Shown here in pieces: positions 1 through 7,732 of a stretch of 64,000 nt of DNA (positions within the stretch are counted from its first letter, which is position 1; the number at the start of each line of letters is the position of its first letter). Made by a program: the position numbers and the translations under genes. Below the pieces are notes generated by a model. The model made no database searches, was not told the DNA's origin, and saw only the letters and a list, made by a program, of their open reading frames with translations. This DNA comes from Treponema sp. (lineage in GTDB: Bacteria > Spirochaetota > Spirochaetia > Treponematales > Treponemataceae): positions 1 to 64,000 of the forward strand of contig JAFZLJ010000022.1 of the NCBI GenBank assembly GCA_017551545.1, written 5' to 3'.

Positions 1-33
1 AAGTGCATCTTTTGCTTTTCGTGAAACATTCAT
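1..33 (-). CDS. N-terminal fragment of a gene running off the left edge, possibly an IS21-type transposase
   Basis: Only eleven codons are inside the window (MNVSRKAKDAL on the minus strand), preceded by a strong ribosome binding site (GGAGG, plus positions 41-45) seven bases before the ATG. The gene body lies outside the window, so the family cannot be read. Its upstream DNA contains four iterated 18-mers followed by a TGTTGA-type end, an arrangement known from IS21-family elements, so an IstA transposase is the favoured guess. A chromosomal gene with iterated operators is the alternative. Confidence 0.4.
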   Translation of the reverse strand, partial: MNVSRKAKDAL

Positions 34-54
34 ATGATTACCTCCGTTATAACA

Positions 55-153
55 GTGGTGATAATCTAAAGTGTAACATGGTAATAATCTAAAGTCAAGC
101 ATGGTAAAATACTAAAGTCGGAAGTGGTAAAAATCTAAAGTAAAAAATCAACA
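55..153 (-). repeat. Four iterated 18-bp repeats, 23-bp period, probable IS21-family terminus
   Basis: Copies lie at 55-72, 78-95, 101-118 and 124-141, each ending in CTAAAGT and each separated by five unrelated bases, so the period is exactly 23 bp. On the minus strand each copy reads ACTTTAG, A/T-rich bases, then ACCAY. The array ends at about 153, where the minus strand starts TGTTGATTTTTTACTTTAG. IS21-family elements are known to carry several internal copies of the end sequence as transposase binding sites. The other end of the element would lie outside the window, so the assignment is inferred. Confidence 0.5.
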
Positions 154-226
154 ACTATCACAATCACAATAATAAATAGAAGCTATGGCAGTAAAGATAT
201 TGGGATACGTAAAAAAATAAGGTTGA

Positions 227-260
227 GGCTGACGACCCTCCAAAATTGACGGTAGTTATA
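227..260 (+). repeat. Dispersed 36-bp repeat, copy A (34 bp)
   Basis: This is the leftmost of four same-orientation copies (others at 10874, 11569 and 12191). The unit has two parts, GGTTGACGACCCTCC and TTGACGGTAGTTATAC, with the TTGACG word repeated 18-19 bases apart. Copy A has C for T at its third base, one A fewer in the middle and lacks the final C. It sits between the IS21-like end and the hipBA pair. Confidence 0.75.
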
Positions 261-307
261 TAATAATTACATTATAAAGTCGATATATATATACAAAACG
301 CTAATTT

Positions 308-652
308 ATGTATATAATTATAGATGTTATGGGAAAGAATGCAGTTGTTTTATTGCCTTCGGTTCAGAAGGTGCTGACAGAATTAGGTGAAAACATCAAA
401 CTGGCTCGTTTAAGAAGAGGTTTATCAAGTGAACTTATTGCAGAACGGGCAGGAATAAGCAGAGCTACACTTGTAAATGTTGAAAAAGGTTCACCGTCCG
501 TTGCAATGGGAATATATATGTCGGTTCTTAATTCATTAGGACTTGAAAAGGATATGTTATTTGTTGCAAAAGACGACGAATTAGGCCGGAAGCTGCAGGA
601 TTTGAAGCTGGTCACAAGAAAGCGTGCGCCTAAAGATAAAAAGGACAAATAA
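308..652 (+). CDS. hipB: HipB-like XRE antitoxin
   Basis: This 114-residue protein has a helix-turn-helix of the Cro/C1 type at about residues 28-60 (NIKLARLRRGLSSELIAERA, then GISRATLVNVEKG) and a basic C-terminal tail. Its TAA stop is immediately followed by the ATG of hipA, the usual HipBA arrangement. HipB antitoxins bind their own promoter and neutralise the HipA kinase. No good ribosome binding site precedes the first ATG. A TATAAT at 313-318 lies downstream of that ATG, so the in-frame ATG at 329 (MGKNAVVLL) may be the real start on a nearly leaderless message. Identification rests on the HTH and on the partner gene. Confidence 0.85.
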   Translation: MYIIIDVMGKNAVVLLPSVQKVLTELGENIKLARLRRGLSSELIAERAGISRATLVNVEKGSPSVAMGIYMSVLNSLGLEKDMLFVAKDDELGRKLQDLKLVTRKRAPKDKKDK

Positions 653-1903
653 ATGAGTAAGAACATTTTTGTGTATGGTGATTGGGAAACGCTTGGGCAG
701 CCTGTTCTTATAGGTGTTTTGAATGTTGATTTGCTCAAAGGAAAAGAAATATTTTCATTTGAGTATGATACTCAATGGTTAAAAACACAGAAGTTCTCAT
801 TTTTTGATCCGGATTTGCAGTTATATAAAGGCCGTCAATATACCCAGCAAAACAAAGAATTGTTTGGATTCTTTACTGATTCCTGTCCAGACAGATGGGG
901 ACGACTTTTAATGACCCGTAGAGAAGCCATTGAGGCAAAGGAAGAAAACAGAGCTCCCAAAAAACTTATGGAAAGTGATTTCCTGATAGGAATTCAAGAT
1001 ATTTCCAGAATGGGTGCCTTAAGATTTAAAACGGAGTTGGATGGATCTTTTTTAGCAGAGGCTTCTAAAAACTCAATTCCAATATGGACTTCAATACGAG
1101 AACTTGAACAGGCTTCATATCTTTTGGAAAAAGAAGATATTAGCCTTGAAGAAGAAAAGAAAAAAATACAAATGCTGATTCAACCAGGTTCTTCTTTAGG
1201 TGGTGCTCGACCGAAAGCTACTGTGCAGGCCCTTGATGGCAGTTTGTGGATTGCAAAATTTCCTTCCAGACATGATGAGTTTGATTGTGGTGCCTGGGAA
1301 ATGGTAACACATGAATTAGCAGTCTTGTGTGGCTTGAATGTTCCTGAAGCTAAATGTGAAAGATTTTCTAAAAATGGGAGCACTTTTCTTGTTAAAAGAT
1401 TTGACCGCACTCCTGAAAATAAGCGCATTCATTTTATTTCTGCAATGACAGCTCTTGGTAAAATAGACGGAAATAATGCTCAGGATGGGACAAGCTATCT
1501 GGATATAGTTCAGTGCATACAGCAGCAGGGGTCAAAACCAAAAGAAGACCTGCTTGAACTGTGGAAAAGAATTGTATTCAACATTGCAGTTACGAATACA
1601 GATGATCATTTGAGGAACCACGGCTTTTTGTTTAATCAAAAGGGTTTTAGACTTTCCCCGATGTATGATGTAAACCCAAATCCGGATGGTGTTGGATTGT
1701 CTTTGAACATTGATGATATGGATAATTCCTTGAGTTTTGATGTAGCAATTGAGGCAGCAAAATTTTTTGATATAAAAAAAGATGAAGCAGTAAAAATTGC
1801 AGATGCTATAAAGCAGAATGTAAAGCAATGGAAAGCAGTAGCAGAAAAATTCGTGATTTCTCGTTCCGATATGTTGCGTGTGGAAAATTGCTTTAGGTTG
1901 TAA
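653..1903 (+). CDS. hipA: HipA-type serine/threonine kinase toxin
   Basis: This is a full-length HipA family protein (416 residues). It has the HipA N-terminal domain, a glycine-rich PGSSLGGARPKA loop near residues 178-189, the LVKRFDRT strand, the catalytic NTDDHLRNHG loop near residue 314 and the metal-binding MYDVNPNP segment. Family members phosphorylate translation factors such as glutamyl-tRNA synthetase and cause growth arrest when the HipB antitoxin is limiting. All visible kinase residues are present, so it should be active. It starts directly after the hipB stop codon and is followed five bases later by an esterase gene, which probably does not belong to the module. Confidence 0.92.
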   Translation: MSKNIFVYGDWETLGQPVLIGVLNVDLLKGKEIFSFEYDTQWLKTQKFSFFDPDLQLYKGRQYTQQNKELFGFFTDSCPDRWGRLLMTRREAIEAKEENRAPKKLMESDFLIGIQDISRMGALRFKTELDGSFLAEASKNSIPIWTSIRELEQASYLLEKEDISLEEEKKKIQMLIQPGSSLGGARPKATVQALDGSLWIAKFPSRHDEFDCGAWEMVTHELAVLCGLNVPEAKCERFSKNGSTFLVKRFDRTPENKRIHFISAMTALGKIDGNNAQDGTSYLDIVQCIQQQGSKPKEDLLELWKRIVFNIAVTNTDDHLRNHGFLFNQKGFRLSPMYDVNPNPDGVGLSLNIDDMDNSLSFDVAIEAAKFFDIKKDEAVKIADAIKQNVKQWKAVAEKFVISRSDMLRVENCFRL

Positions 1904-1907
1904 AAGC

Positions 1908-2837
1908 ATGAAATATCCAATATCTAAAGAATTAAAAAGCATCTCAATTTACAGCGGCTCAATGGTTGGGCGTTTATATCCGATGGTGAACTTTGCTTAC
2001 GGTTTTATAAAATGTAAATCGGATGATTATGTAATGGTGAAAAAAAACTCTACTCCAGGTTATGATGGAGCAAAGCTTTCAACCTTGGTAATCGAACCGC
2101 GTCAATATGAAGGTGAGCTTCCCTGCATTATGTTTTTTCATGGCGGTGGATTTTTGATGAGGGCTTCGGCCGCTCATTATCAGATTGCAAAATGGTATGC
2201 CCGTGAATTGAAATGTAAAGTTGTCATGCCTGATTACAGACTGCTTCCAAAACACCGCTATCCTGTTGCGATTGAAGATTGTTACAGCACTTATATGTGG
2301 GTTTTGCAAAATGCAGAATCAATGAAAATCAACAAAGAAAAAATCATAGTAACCGGAGACAGCGCCGGAGGAAATATTGCCGCTGCGGTAACTGCAATGT
2401 TGCACGACAGAAATCAGCCGCTTCCAAAAGGTGCAATGCTAATATATCCGGTTCTTGATAAAAGAATGTGTACAGATTCAATGAAATACTTTACCGACAC
2501 TCCAATCTGGGATTCGAATTGCAATAAACTTTTCTGGGATATGTATTTGAAAGGAGTGGAGAACAGCCAGACAAAATATGCATCAATTTCAGAAATTGAA
2601 GATTTGGATTTTTTCCCTCCGACATATATTGAAGTTTCAGAATACGACTGCCTCCACGACGAAGGTATTGAGTTTGGAGAAAAGTTAAAGTCTCAGGGCA
2701 TACGGGTTGAAGTTCATGATATGAAAGACACCTGCCACGGCTATGAGACAGCCTTAAAAAGTTCGATTGTCGAAAAGTGTATGTCGCGGCGAGTTGAATG
2801 GATAATGAAAATAAGGAGATATAAATATGATTTTTAA
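1908..2837 (+). CDS. Alpha/beta hydrolase, HSL-type esterase (copy 1)
   Basis: A 309-residue serine esterase of the hormone-sensitive lipase family. It has the oxyanion-hole HGGGF near residue 80, the nucleophile elbow GDSAGGN with Ser near 152, Asp in EYDCLHDEG near 246 and His in CHGYE near 276. No signal peptide is seen, so it should act in the cytoplasm on small esters. The start was chosen by alignment with the second copy at 6822, which begins MKYPIDKELKSIS. The two proteins are nearly identical over their length. It overlaps the next gene by 11 bases. Confidence 0.88.
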   Translation: MKYPISKELKSISIYSGSMVGRLYPMVNFAYGFIKCKSDDYVMVKKNSTPGYDGAKLSTLVIEPRQYEGELPCIMFFHGGGFLMRASAAHYQIAKWYARELKCKVVMPDYRLLPKHRYPVAIEDCYSTYMWVLQNAESMKINKEKIIVTGDSAGGNIAAAVTAMLHDRNQPLPKGAMLIYPVLDKRMCTDSMKYFTDTPIWDSNCNKLFWDMYLKGVENSQTKYASISEIEDLDFFPPTYIEVSEYDCLHDEGIEFGEKLKSQGIRVEVHDMKDTCHGYETALKSSIVEKCMSRRVEWIMKIRRYKYDF

Positions 2838-3612
2838 TATACAGGACAGACAAGAGACTTTTGATTTTATTCTTTCTATTGCAAAAGCGTGTGAAAAAAT
2901 TGTTGCGCTGGTGCAGGTTGGTTCCGGGGCTGTGGGATTTACGGATGAACACTCCGACCTGGATTTTGTTGTTGCGCTTGATTCAAATGATTCGATGAAA
3001 GAGGTGATGGATTATTTTTATCAGAAGGTTTCCCAAAAATATGAAATTGTTTACTTTGGGCAGATTGAGCAGAGACGGCTTGAGGTTTTTATGCTTTCCA
3101 ATCTGCTTGAAATTGATCTTGGTTTTGGTTGTTATGAACAGGCCGCTGCAATGAAGCCGGCGTTCAAGGTGTTGTATGATAAGACCGGCGTTGTAGAACA
3201 AAAAATGATTGATTCCCGCAAGTGGATGGACGATGCAATTTTTGGTGACAAGCAGAAAAAAGACATTGAGTTTATCTGCAGTCTGGTGTGGCATCGTTTG
3301 ATGCAGGCTGCTGTTGCAATTAATCGTGGGGCGCTGCTCAGGGCACGAGGCATCATTGAATATGTCAGAAGTCTGTATGTTGATCTGCTCGGTGACCGCT
3401 ACAGACTCGAAAGCAAATTGAACCGCGAAATGGACAAGCTGCCACCAGAAGAAATTGCTGCAATCAAAAGTACTTTTATTACCGAAGACACCCCGGACGC
3501 CATGTGGATGAGTTTGTTGCGGCTAACAGATTTAATCTATAAGGAACTCGAAGGTCAGCCTATTTCAATTTCAAAGGAAATGCTGATGGAATATTATCAG
3601 GACTTAAGATAG
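2827..3612 (+). CDS. MNT-superfamily nucleotidyltransferase-like protein
   Basis: The N-terminal third contains the nucleotidyltransferase signature GSGAVGFTDEHSDLDF at about residues 32-47, with the paired Asp residues that bind metal in MNT and aminoglycoside-adenylyltransferase enzymes. The remaining roughly 200 residues are helical and resemble the C-terminal domain of AadE/AadK-type proteins, but the substrate cannot be named. An excellent ribosome binding site (AAGGAGAT) precedes the ATG, inside the end of the esterase gene, so the two are probably cotranscribed. Its 3' end overlaps the convergent ABC gene by 9 bases. Confidence 0.7.
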   Translation: MIFNIQDRQETFDFILSIAKACEKIVALVQVGSGAVGFTDEHSDLDFVVALDSNDSMKEVMDYFYQKVSQKYEIVYFGQIEQRRLEVFMLSNLLEIDLGFGCYEQAAAMKPAFKVLYDKTGVVEQKMIDSRKWMDDAIFGDKQKKDIEFICSLVWHRLMQAAVAINRGALLRARGIIEYVRSLYVDLLGDRYRLESKLNREMDKLPPEEIAAIKSTFITEDTPDAMWMSLLRLTDLIYKELEGQPISISKEMLMEYYQDLR

Positions 3613-4542
3613 GTGTGTCAGTTCCTTTATTCTTTTTAGTCCGGCTTTGTTTACCGAAATCGTAGTAATGCTTTTTATTATCATTGTCGAAGCGCTTATA
3701 AGGCCTAGACGAAGCTGGAAGGCGTAAAGCAAACTTCCTGTTGTTATGACTCCCGCACTGATTCTGTCTGCACCCATAAACATCAGGACGAGATAACCTG
3801 TAAGTCCGAACAAAGGTATGCCAGCTGCTTCAAGCACTTTAAATAAAGTCTTTTTAATTTCTAGCCTGCGGAGTTCAAGATTTTTGTCTTTTATTTTTTG
3901 AAGAAAAAAATCTGAACAGTCATATAAATAAACAGTATCTGCCATGTTGATATACGACGTGTACATGTCTGTGAGATCTGCGCCCACTTTTTGAATTTGA
4001 TTTTGCAGGGAATAAAGAAGAGGCGCAAACACATAGCTTGAAATAAGTACAAAGGGTAAAACAAAAACTATTGTTATTAAAAAAAGTTTAACTTCAAAAA
4101 GCCAGAACAGTAGCGAAGACAAAATAAGATTTGCAATTCCGTTTACAAGAAAAACAAGGTTCCAGGGTTCTGCATAAATGGCTGCGGCCATCTGCGTGTC
4201 CTGGTTCAGTCTTATTAAAACGTCACCGCCGGCAAGGTTGTCAATTTCTTCAAGGGGTTTATCAAGAAGCTTTGTGATTATAAAGACCTTGAGCTTTTTC
4301 TGCAGTCTGGCATAAAAGACTCCAAAAAAACGCCACACAGTTCCGTTGTAAGAAAACAAAAAAATATTTGCGGCAAGAAAACCAGCGCAAACAAGACATA
4401 ACCTTTTGTTGTCCATATCCTGAATTGCTTCAAAAGAAAATTTCAGGAAAACTGCATAAATTAAATTTCGGATTGCTTCAAAGGGAAGGCGCAAAAGTAA
4501 AAGTCTTACATATTGGGTTCGGGCTCCTAATTCTTTTAACAT
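3604..4542 (-). CDS. ABC exporter membrane domain without ATPase domain (second permease)
   Basis: A 312-residue type I ABC exporter transmembrane domain with about six hydrophobic segments. The cytoplasmic loop pattern (KVFIITKLLDKPLEEIDN followed by GGDVLIRLNQD) is typical of exporter subunits, but the protein ends before any Walker A motif. The start overlaps the end of the ATPase gene by 7 bases, which points to translational coupling. With its two partners it forms a split TMD / NBD / TMD operon, an unusual layout since exporters normally fuse TMD and NBD. The substrate is unknown. Confidence 0.8.
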   Translation of the reverse strand: MLKELGARTQYVRLLLLRLPFEAIRNLIYAVFLKFSFEAIQDMDNKRLCLVCAGFLAANIFLFSYNGTVWRFFGVFYARLQKKLKVFIITKLLDKPLEEIDNLAGGDVLIRLNQDTQMAAAIYAEPWNLVFLVNGIANLILSSLLFWLFEVKLFLITIVFVLPFVLISSYVFAPLLYSLQNQIQKVGADLTDMYTSYINMADTVYLYDCSDFFLQKIKDKNLELRRLEIKKTLFKVLEAAGIPLFGLTGYLVLMFMGADRISAGVITTGSLLYAFQLRLGLISASTMIIKSITTISVNKAGLKRIKELTHLS

Positions 4543-5159
4543 AAGCAGCCTCCGTCAAGATGGTAAATTTCATCACAAAAATCAAGGGCTTCTTTTCGGT
4601 GTGCAATGGAAATCAGAGTCTGACGGCACCCCAGCTTTTGCCTTTTCTGCCACCATTCCATTAAGGCTTTAATCAGTTTGGAAGAGGTTTGAATATCAAG
4701 AGCCGAAGTAGCTTCATCAAGAATCAGATTTGGAACGTCACTTGCAATGGCTCGGGCAATACATATTCGCTGTGCCTGCCCGCCCGAAACATTGTCGCCG
4801 CGCACTCCTGCAAAAGTCTCAAGTCCCTGGTCCAGAGAGTTTATCCATTCTTCAAGCTGGGCAATCTTAACTGCTTCCCATATTTTTTCTTCCGGAACAG
4901 GATGACCACAGGTTATATTTTCTCTGATTGTAAAAGGGAAAAGTGCGTTCCCCTGCATTACTACGGCAGTTTTTCCTTCTGCAAGAATTGTCCCGCTTTG
5001 AAGCTTGTAAAGTCCCGAAATCAATTTGATTAAAGTTGTTTTTCCGCAGCCGCTTTCGCCAACAATTCCAATTTTCTTTCCGTCGGGAATTGTAAGGTTT
5101 ATGTTTTTTAAAATTGTTTTTTCTCCGTAGGAATATGAAAGGTTTTCAATTTTAATCAT
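4536..5159 (-). CDS. Stand-alone ABC exporter ATPase
   Basis: A 207-residue ATPase with Walker A GESGCGKTT near residue 35, a Q-loop segment (VVMQGNALFPFTIRENI), the signature VSGGQAQRICIARAI, Walker B NLILDEATSALD and the H-loop SIAHR. Sequence type is that of fused exporter ATPases (MsbA or bacteriocin exporter group), yet it is encoded alone between two membrane-domain genes that it overlaps by 4 and 7 bases. It probably works as a homodimer under two different membrane subunits. Confidence 0.9.
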   Translation of the reverse strand: MIKIENLSYSYGEKTILKNINLTIPDGKKIGIVGESGCGKTTLIKLISGLYKLQSGTILAEGKTAVVMQGNALFPFTIRENITCGHPVPEEKIWEAVKIAQLEEWINSLDQGLETFAGVRGDNVSGGQAQRICIARAIASDVPNLILDEATSALDIQTSSKLIKALMEWWQKRQKLGCRQTLISIAHRKEALDFCDEIYHLDGGCLC

Positions 5160-6106
5160 TTGTGTCCTCCTGTATTGTCGACTATTACTGGCGCATTCAA
5201 CTTTTTAAGGTTCGTGCCAAAAATCCGGAATTGCATTATAAATGACGGCATGTTCATAAGAATGCCCGAAACATTTCCCGAAAGACTGATAAAAACATAA
5301 AGCTCGCCCAAAGACAGCTTTCCCTGAATAACAAGTTTTCCGCCAATCAAAATTATAAGCAGCAGCGGGATGTTAGTAATGACAGCAGAGATAGACATTA
5401 ACAGAGCCTTTTTCTTTTCCATAGAAATATTCAGTTTTTCCCATTCAGTAAGAAGAGTGGAGTAGTTTTCCAGAATCATTTTTTGCGCCTGGTACAATCT
5501 GATTACAGGAAAAAGATTCATAAGGCTGTCTGTAACAGAATTGATTTTTGAATTTTCTTCATTTGTTTTAAGCGTATATTTTTGCAGGATTTTACTGGAA
5601 AAAGAAATGTAAATTATGATAAAGAATACCGGCAGGTTTGAAGTAATTGCAAGAAAAGGATTCAGATAAATAAGCCAGCCAAAGCTACCAATAAATTTAA
5701 TAAGGCTATCAAACATAAAAAACAGATTTTCAGAAATAAAATTAGAGACTGCGGTAAGTTCATTCAGGAGCACAGAGGCTTCCTTTCCTCCGTTCAGTTT
5801 TTGTGTCGGCAGGTTTTGATTCGAAATCTTTTGAATATAATTCTGGCGTAGTGAATAATTAATTCCGGAACAGGTTAGGCCGGAAACAAAGGTGGTCGCC
5901 CCACTCATCAGAATATATGCTGCAAGAATTACTACCAGATTCATAATTATTGATTTAGTTACTGTCTGGCCGCTTGTTACCAGATCAATAAGCACTGCGA
6001 GCTGCCTGTTCCAGACAAGAACAACTGCAAGAAAAAAAAGATCAAATAAAAATGTCAGAAAAATCTTTATCTTTTCTTTAGAAAAAGTCAGTGTTATAAT
6101 ATTCAT
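5156..6106 (-). CDS. ABC exporter membrane domain (first permease)
   Basis: A 316-residue membrane protein with about six transmembrane segments, starting with a strongly hydrophobic helix near residues 14-35. Family resemblance is to exporter transmembrane domains; no ATP-binding motif is present. It is the first gene of the three-gene exporter operon and is divergent from a MerR-family gene, with only about 45 bases between the two starts, so the regulator probably acts at this shared promoter region. Peptide or drug export is likely but not provable. Confidence 0.8.
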   Translation of the reverse strand: MNIITLTFSKEKIKIFLTFLFDLFFLAVVLVWNRQLAVLIDLVTSGQTVTKSIIMNLVVILAAYILMSGATTFVSGLTCSGINYSLRQNYIQKISNQNLPTQKLNGGKEASVLLNELTAVSNFISENLFFMFDSLIKFIGSFGWLIYLNPFLAITSNLPVFFIIIYISFSSKILQKYTLKTNEENSKINSVTDSLMNLFPVIRLYQAQKMILENYSTLLTEWEKLNISMEKKKALLMSISAVITNIPLLLIILIGGKLVIQGKLSLGELYVFISLSGNVSGILMNMPSFIMQFRIFGTNLKKLNAPVIVDNTGGHK

Positions 6107-6152
6107 AAGAAAACGCTAAACCTTGCCCCAGGGACAGAGTCAAGAAAAAAAT

Positions 6153-6665
6153 ATGGAAAAAATTTTGGAAAAAGACGAATTATTAAAAATCAGTGAAATT
6201 GCAGATTTTTTTGGAACAACACCAAAGGCGCTTAGAATTTATGAACAGAAAGGAATTATCATTCCCTGCAAAATTGATCCCGAATCCGGTTACCGCTATT
6301 ATTCTGCCGATCAGGTAAAAAAACTGAACCTGCTTATTGAACTTCAGGAGCTTGGTTTTTCACTCAATGAAATCAAAAAAATCATGGATGGCGGATTAAA
6401 ATCGCAGCAATTTTTAGACGCGCTTAATTCAAAGAAAATCCAATGGGAACAGGAAAAATCAAAAATCCAGAGAAAGGTTGAAGCAATAGAAAAAATTGAA
6501 ATCAGATTAAAGGAAAAACTAAATGCAAACAAAGACGCGGGTGGTACGACGACGGCTGAAATGTCTGCGATGACCGAAGAAGAACGCGCCTGGTTTTTGT
6601 TGAACGCCGTATGCATAGAAGAATTAAAAGCATCAAAAAATCTTAGCGAAGCAATCTGGGTTTGA
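6153..6665 (+). CDS. MerR-family transcriptional regulator
   Basis: The N-terminal winged helix is classic MerR (LLKISEIADFFGTTPKALRI with YEQKGII, then GYRYYSADQ at residues 8-55) and is followed by a coiled coil (about residues 85-125). The C-terminal part is short and lacks metal-binding cysteine pairs, so it resembles the drug-responsive BmrR/TipA group rather than metal sensors. The ATG at 6153 is preferred over an upstream TTG at 6123 because it starts at the conserved region. It lies divergent to the split ABC exporter and probably regulates it. Confidence 0.85.
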   Translation: MEKILEKDELLKISEIADFFGTTPKALRIYEQKGIIIPCKIDPESGYRYYSADQVKKLNLLIELQELGFSLNEIKKIMDGGLKSQQFLDALNSKKIQWEQEKSKIQRKVEAIEKIEIRLKEKLNANKDAGGTTTAEMSAMTEEERAWFLLNAVCIEELKASKNLSEAIWV

Positions 6666-6681
6666 TATGGGGGAGGGTGAA

Positions 6682-6813
6682 ATGAGAAACCGAAGTGTAG
6701 CCATTGTGTACTCGCACGGACGAAAGGAATATTCTTTTGAAGTAGACAACCGCAAGTTTATGTGCAATCTGCTTCGGGCAATGTTTGATGAATTACCGGC
6801 AGCGAAAAAATAA
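6682..6813 (+). CDS. Hypothetical 43-residue protein
   Basis: A short open frame MRNRSVAIVYSHGRKEYSFE, with a C-terminal helix FMCNLLRAMFDELPAAKK. A purine-rich GGGGGAGGG stretch sits 6-13 bases before the ATG and is a good ribosome binding site. It lies between the merR gene and the second esterase in the same direction. The family is not recognised; it could be the remnant of a larger gene. Confidence 0.45.
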   Translation: MRNRSVAIVYSHGRKEYSFEVDNRKFMCNLLRAMFDELPAAKK

Positions 6814-6821
6814 GGACAATC

Positions 6822-7730
6822 ATGAAATATCCAATAGATAAAGAATTAAAAAGCATTTCAATTTTCAGCGGTTCAATGGTGGGACGTTTGTATCCAATGA
6901 TAAACTTTGCATACGGATTTATCAAATGCAAATCAGATGATTTTGTTAATGTCAAAAAGTTTTCTACGCCAGGCTATGATGGGGCGGAGATTTCAACTCT
7001 GGTAATCGAACCGCGCAAGTATGAAGGTTCCTTCCCATGCATTATGTTTTTTCATGGCGGTGGATTTTTGATGAGGGCATCTGCAGCTCACTATGAAATT
7101 GCAAAATGGTATGCCCGGGAATTAAAATGTAAAGTTGTTATACCTGATTACAGACTGCTTCCAAAACACCACTATCCTGTTGCGATTGAAGATTGCTACA
7201 GCACTTATATGTGGATTTTGCAAAATGCTGAATCACTGAACATCAACAAAGAAAAAATTCTCGTAACCGGAGACAGTGCCGGAGGGAATATTGCCGCTGC
7301 GGTAACTGCAATGTTGCACGACAGAAATCAGCCGCTTCCAAAAGGCGCAATGCTTATATATCCGGTTCTTGATAAAAGAATGATTACAGATTCTATGAAG
7401 CGTTTTACCGACACGCCAATCTGGGATTCAAATTGTGATAAGCTTTTCTGGGATATGTATTTGAAAGGGCAGAACAAAAATCAGACAAAATACGCATCAA
7501 TTTCAGAAATTGAAGATTTAGGATTTTTCCCTCCGACATATATTGAAGCTGCAGAATACGATTGCCTCCACGACGAAGGAATTGAGTTTGCAGAAAAATT
7601 AAAATCTCAGGGAGTTCCCGTTGAAGTTCATGACATGAAAGGCACCTGCCACGGCTATGAAACAGCAATAAAAAGTTCGATAGTAGAAAAATGTTTGGCG
7701 TGGCGAATGGAGTGGATTAGGAGTTTATAA
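6822..7730 (+). CDS. Alpha/beta hydrolase, HSL-type esterase (copy 2)
   Basis: A 302-residue paralogue of the gene at 1908. It keeps the same oxyanion HGGGF, GDSAGGN nucleophile, EYDCLHDEG acid and CHGYE histidine. Long DNA stretches are identical between the copies, for example around the HGGGF and the TAVTAMLHDRNQPLPKGAML segments, while the region around residues 210-215 differs more. This suggests a fairly recent duplication or gene conversion. It is followed two bases later by an acetyltransferase gene. Confidence 0.88.
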   Translation: MKYPIDKELKSISIFSGSMVGRLYPMINFAYGFIKCKSDDFVNVKKFSTPGYDGAEISTLVIEPRKYEGSFPCIMFFHGGGFLMRASAAHYEIAKWYARELKCKVVIPDYRLLPKHHYPVAIEDCYSTYMWILQNAESLNINKEKILVTGDSAGGNIAAAVTAMLHDRNQPLPKGAMLIYPVLDKRMITDSMKRFTDTPIWDSNCDKLFWDMYLKGQNKNQTKYASISEIEDLGFFPPTYIEAAEYDCLHDEGIEFAEKLKSQGVPVEVHDMKGTCHGYETAIKSSIVEKCLAWRMEWIRSL

Positions 7731-7732
7731 AG

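Noticed and set aside
154-226. C-terminal gene fragment before repeat copy A (frame ending AMAVKILGYVKK)
   Set aside because: A stop at 173-175 leaves only about 14 codons, so nothing supports a gene; the gap to 307 otherwise shows only repeat copy A and AT-rich sequence.
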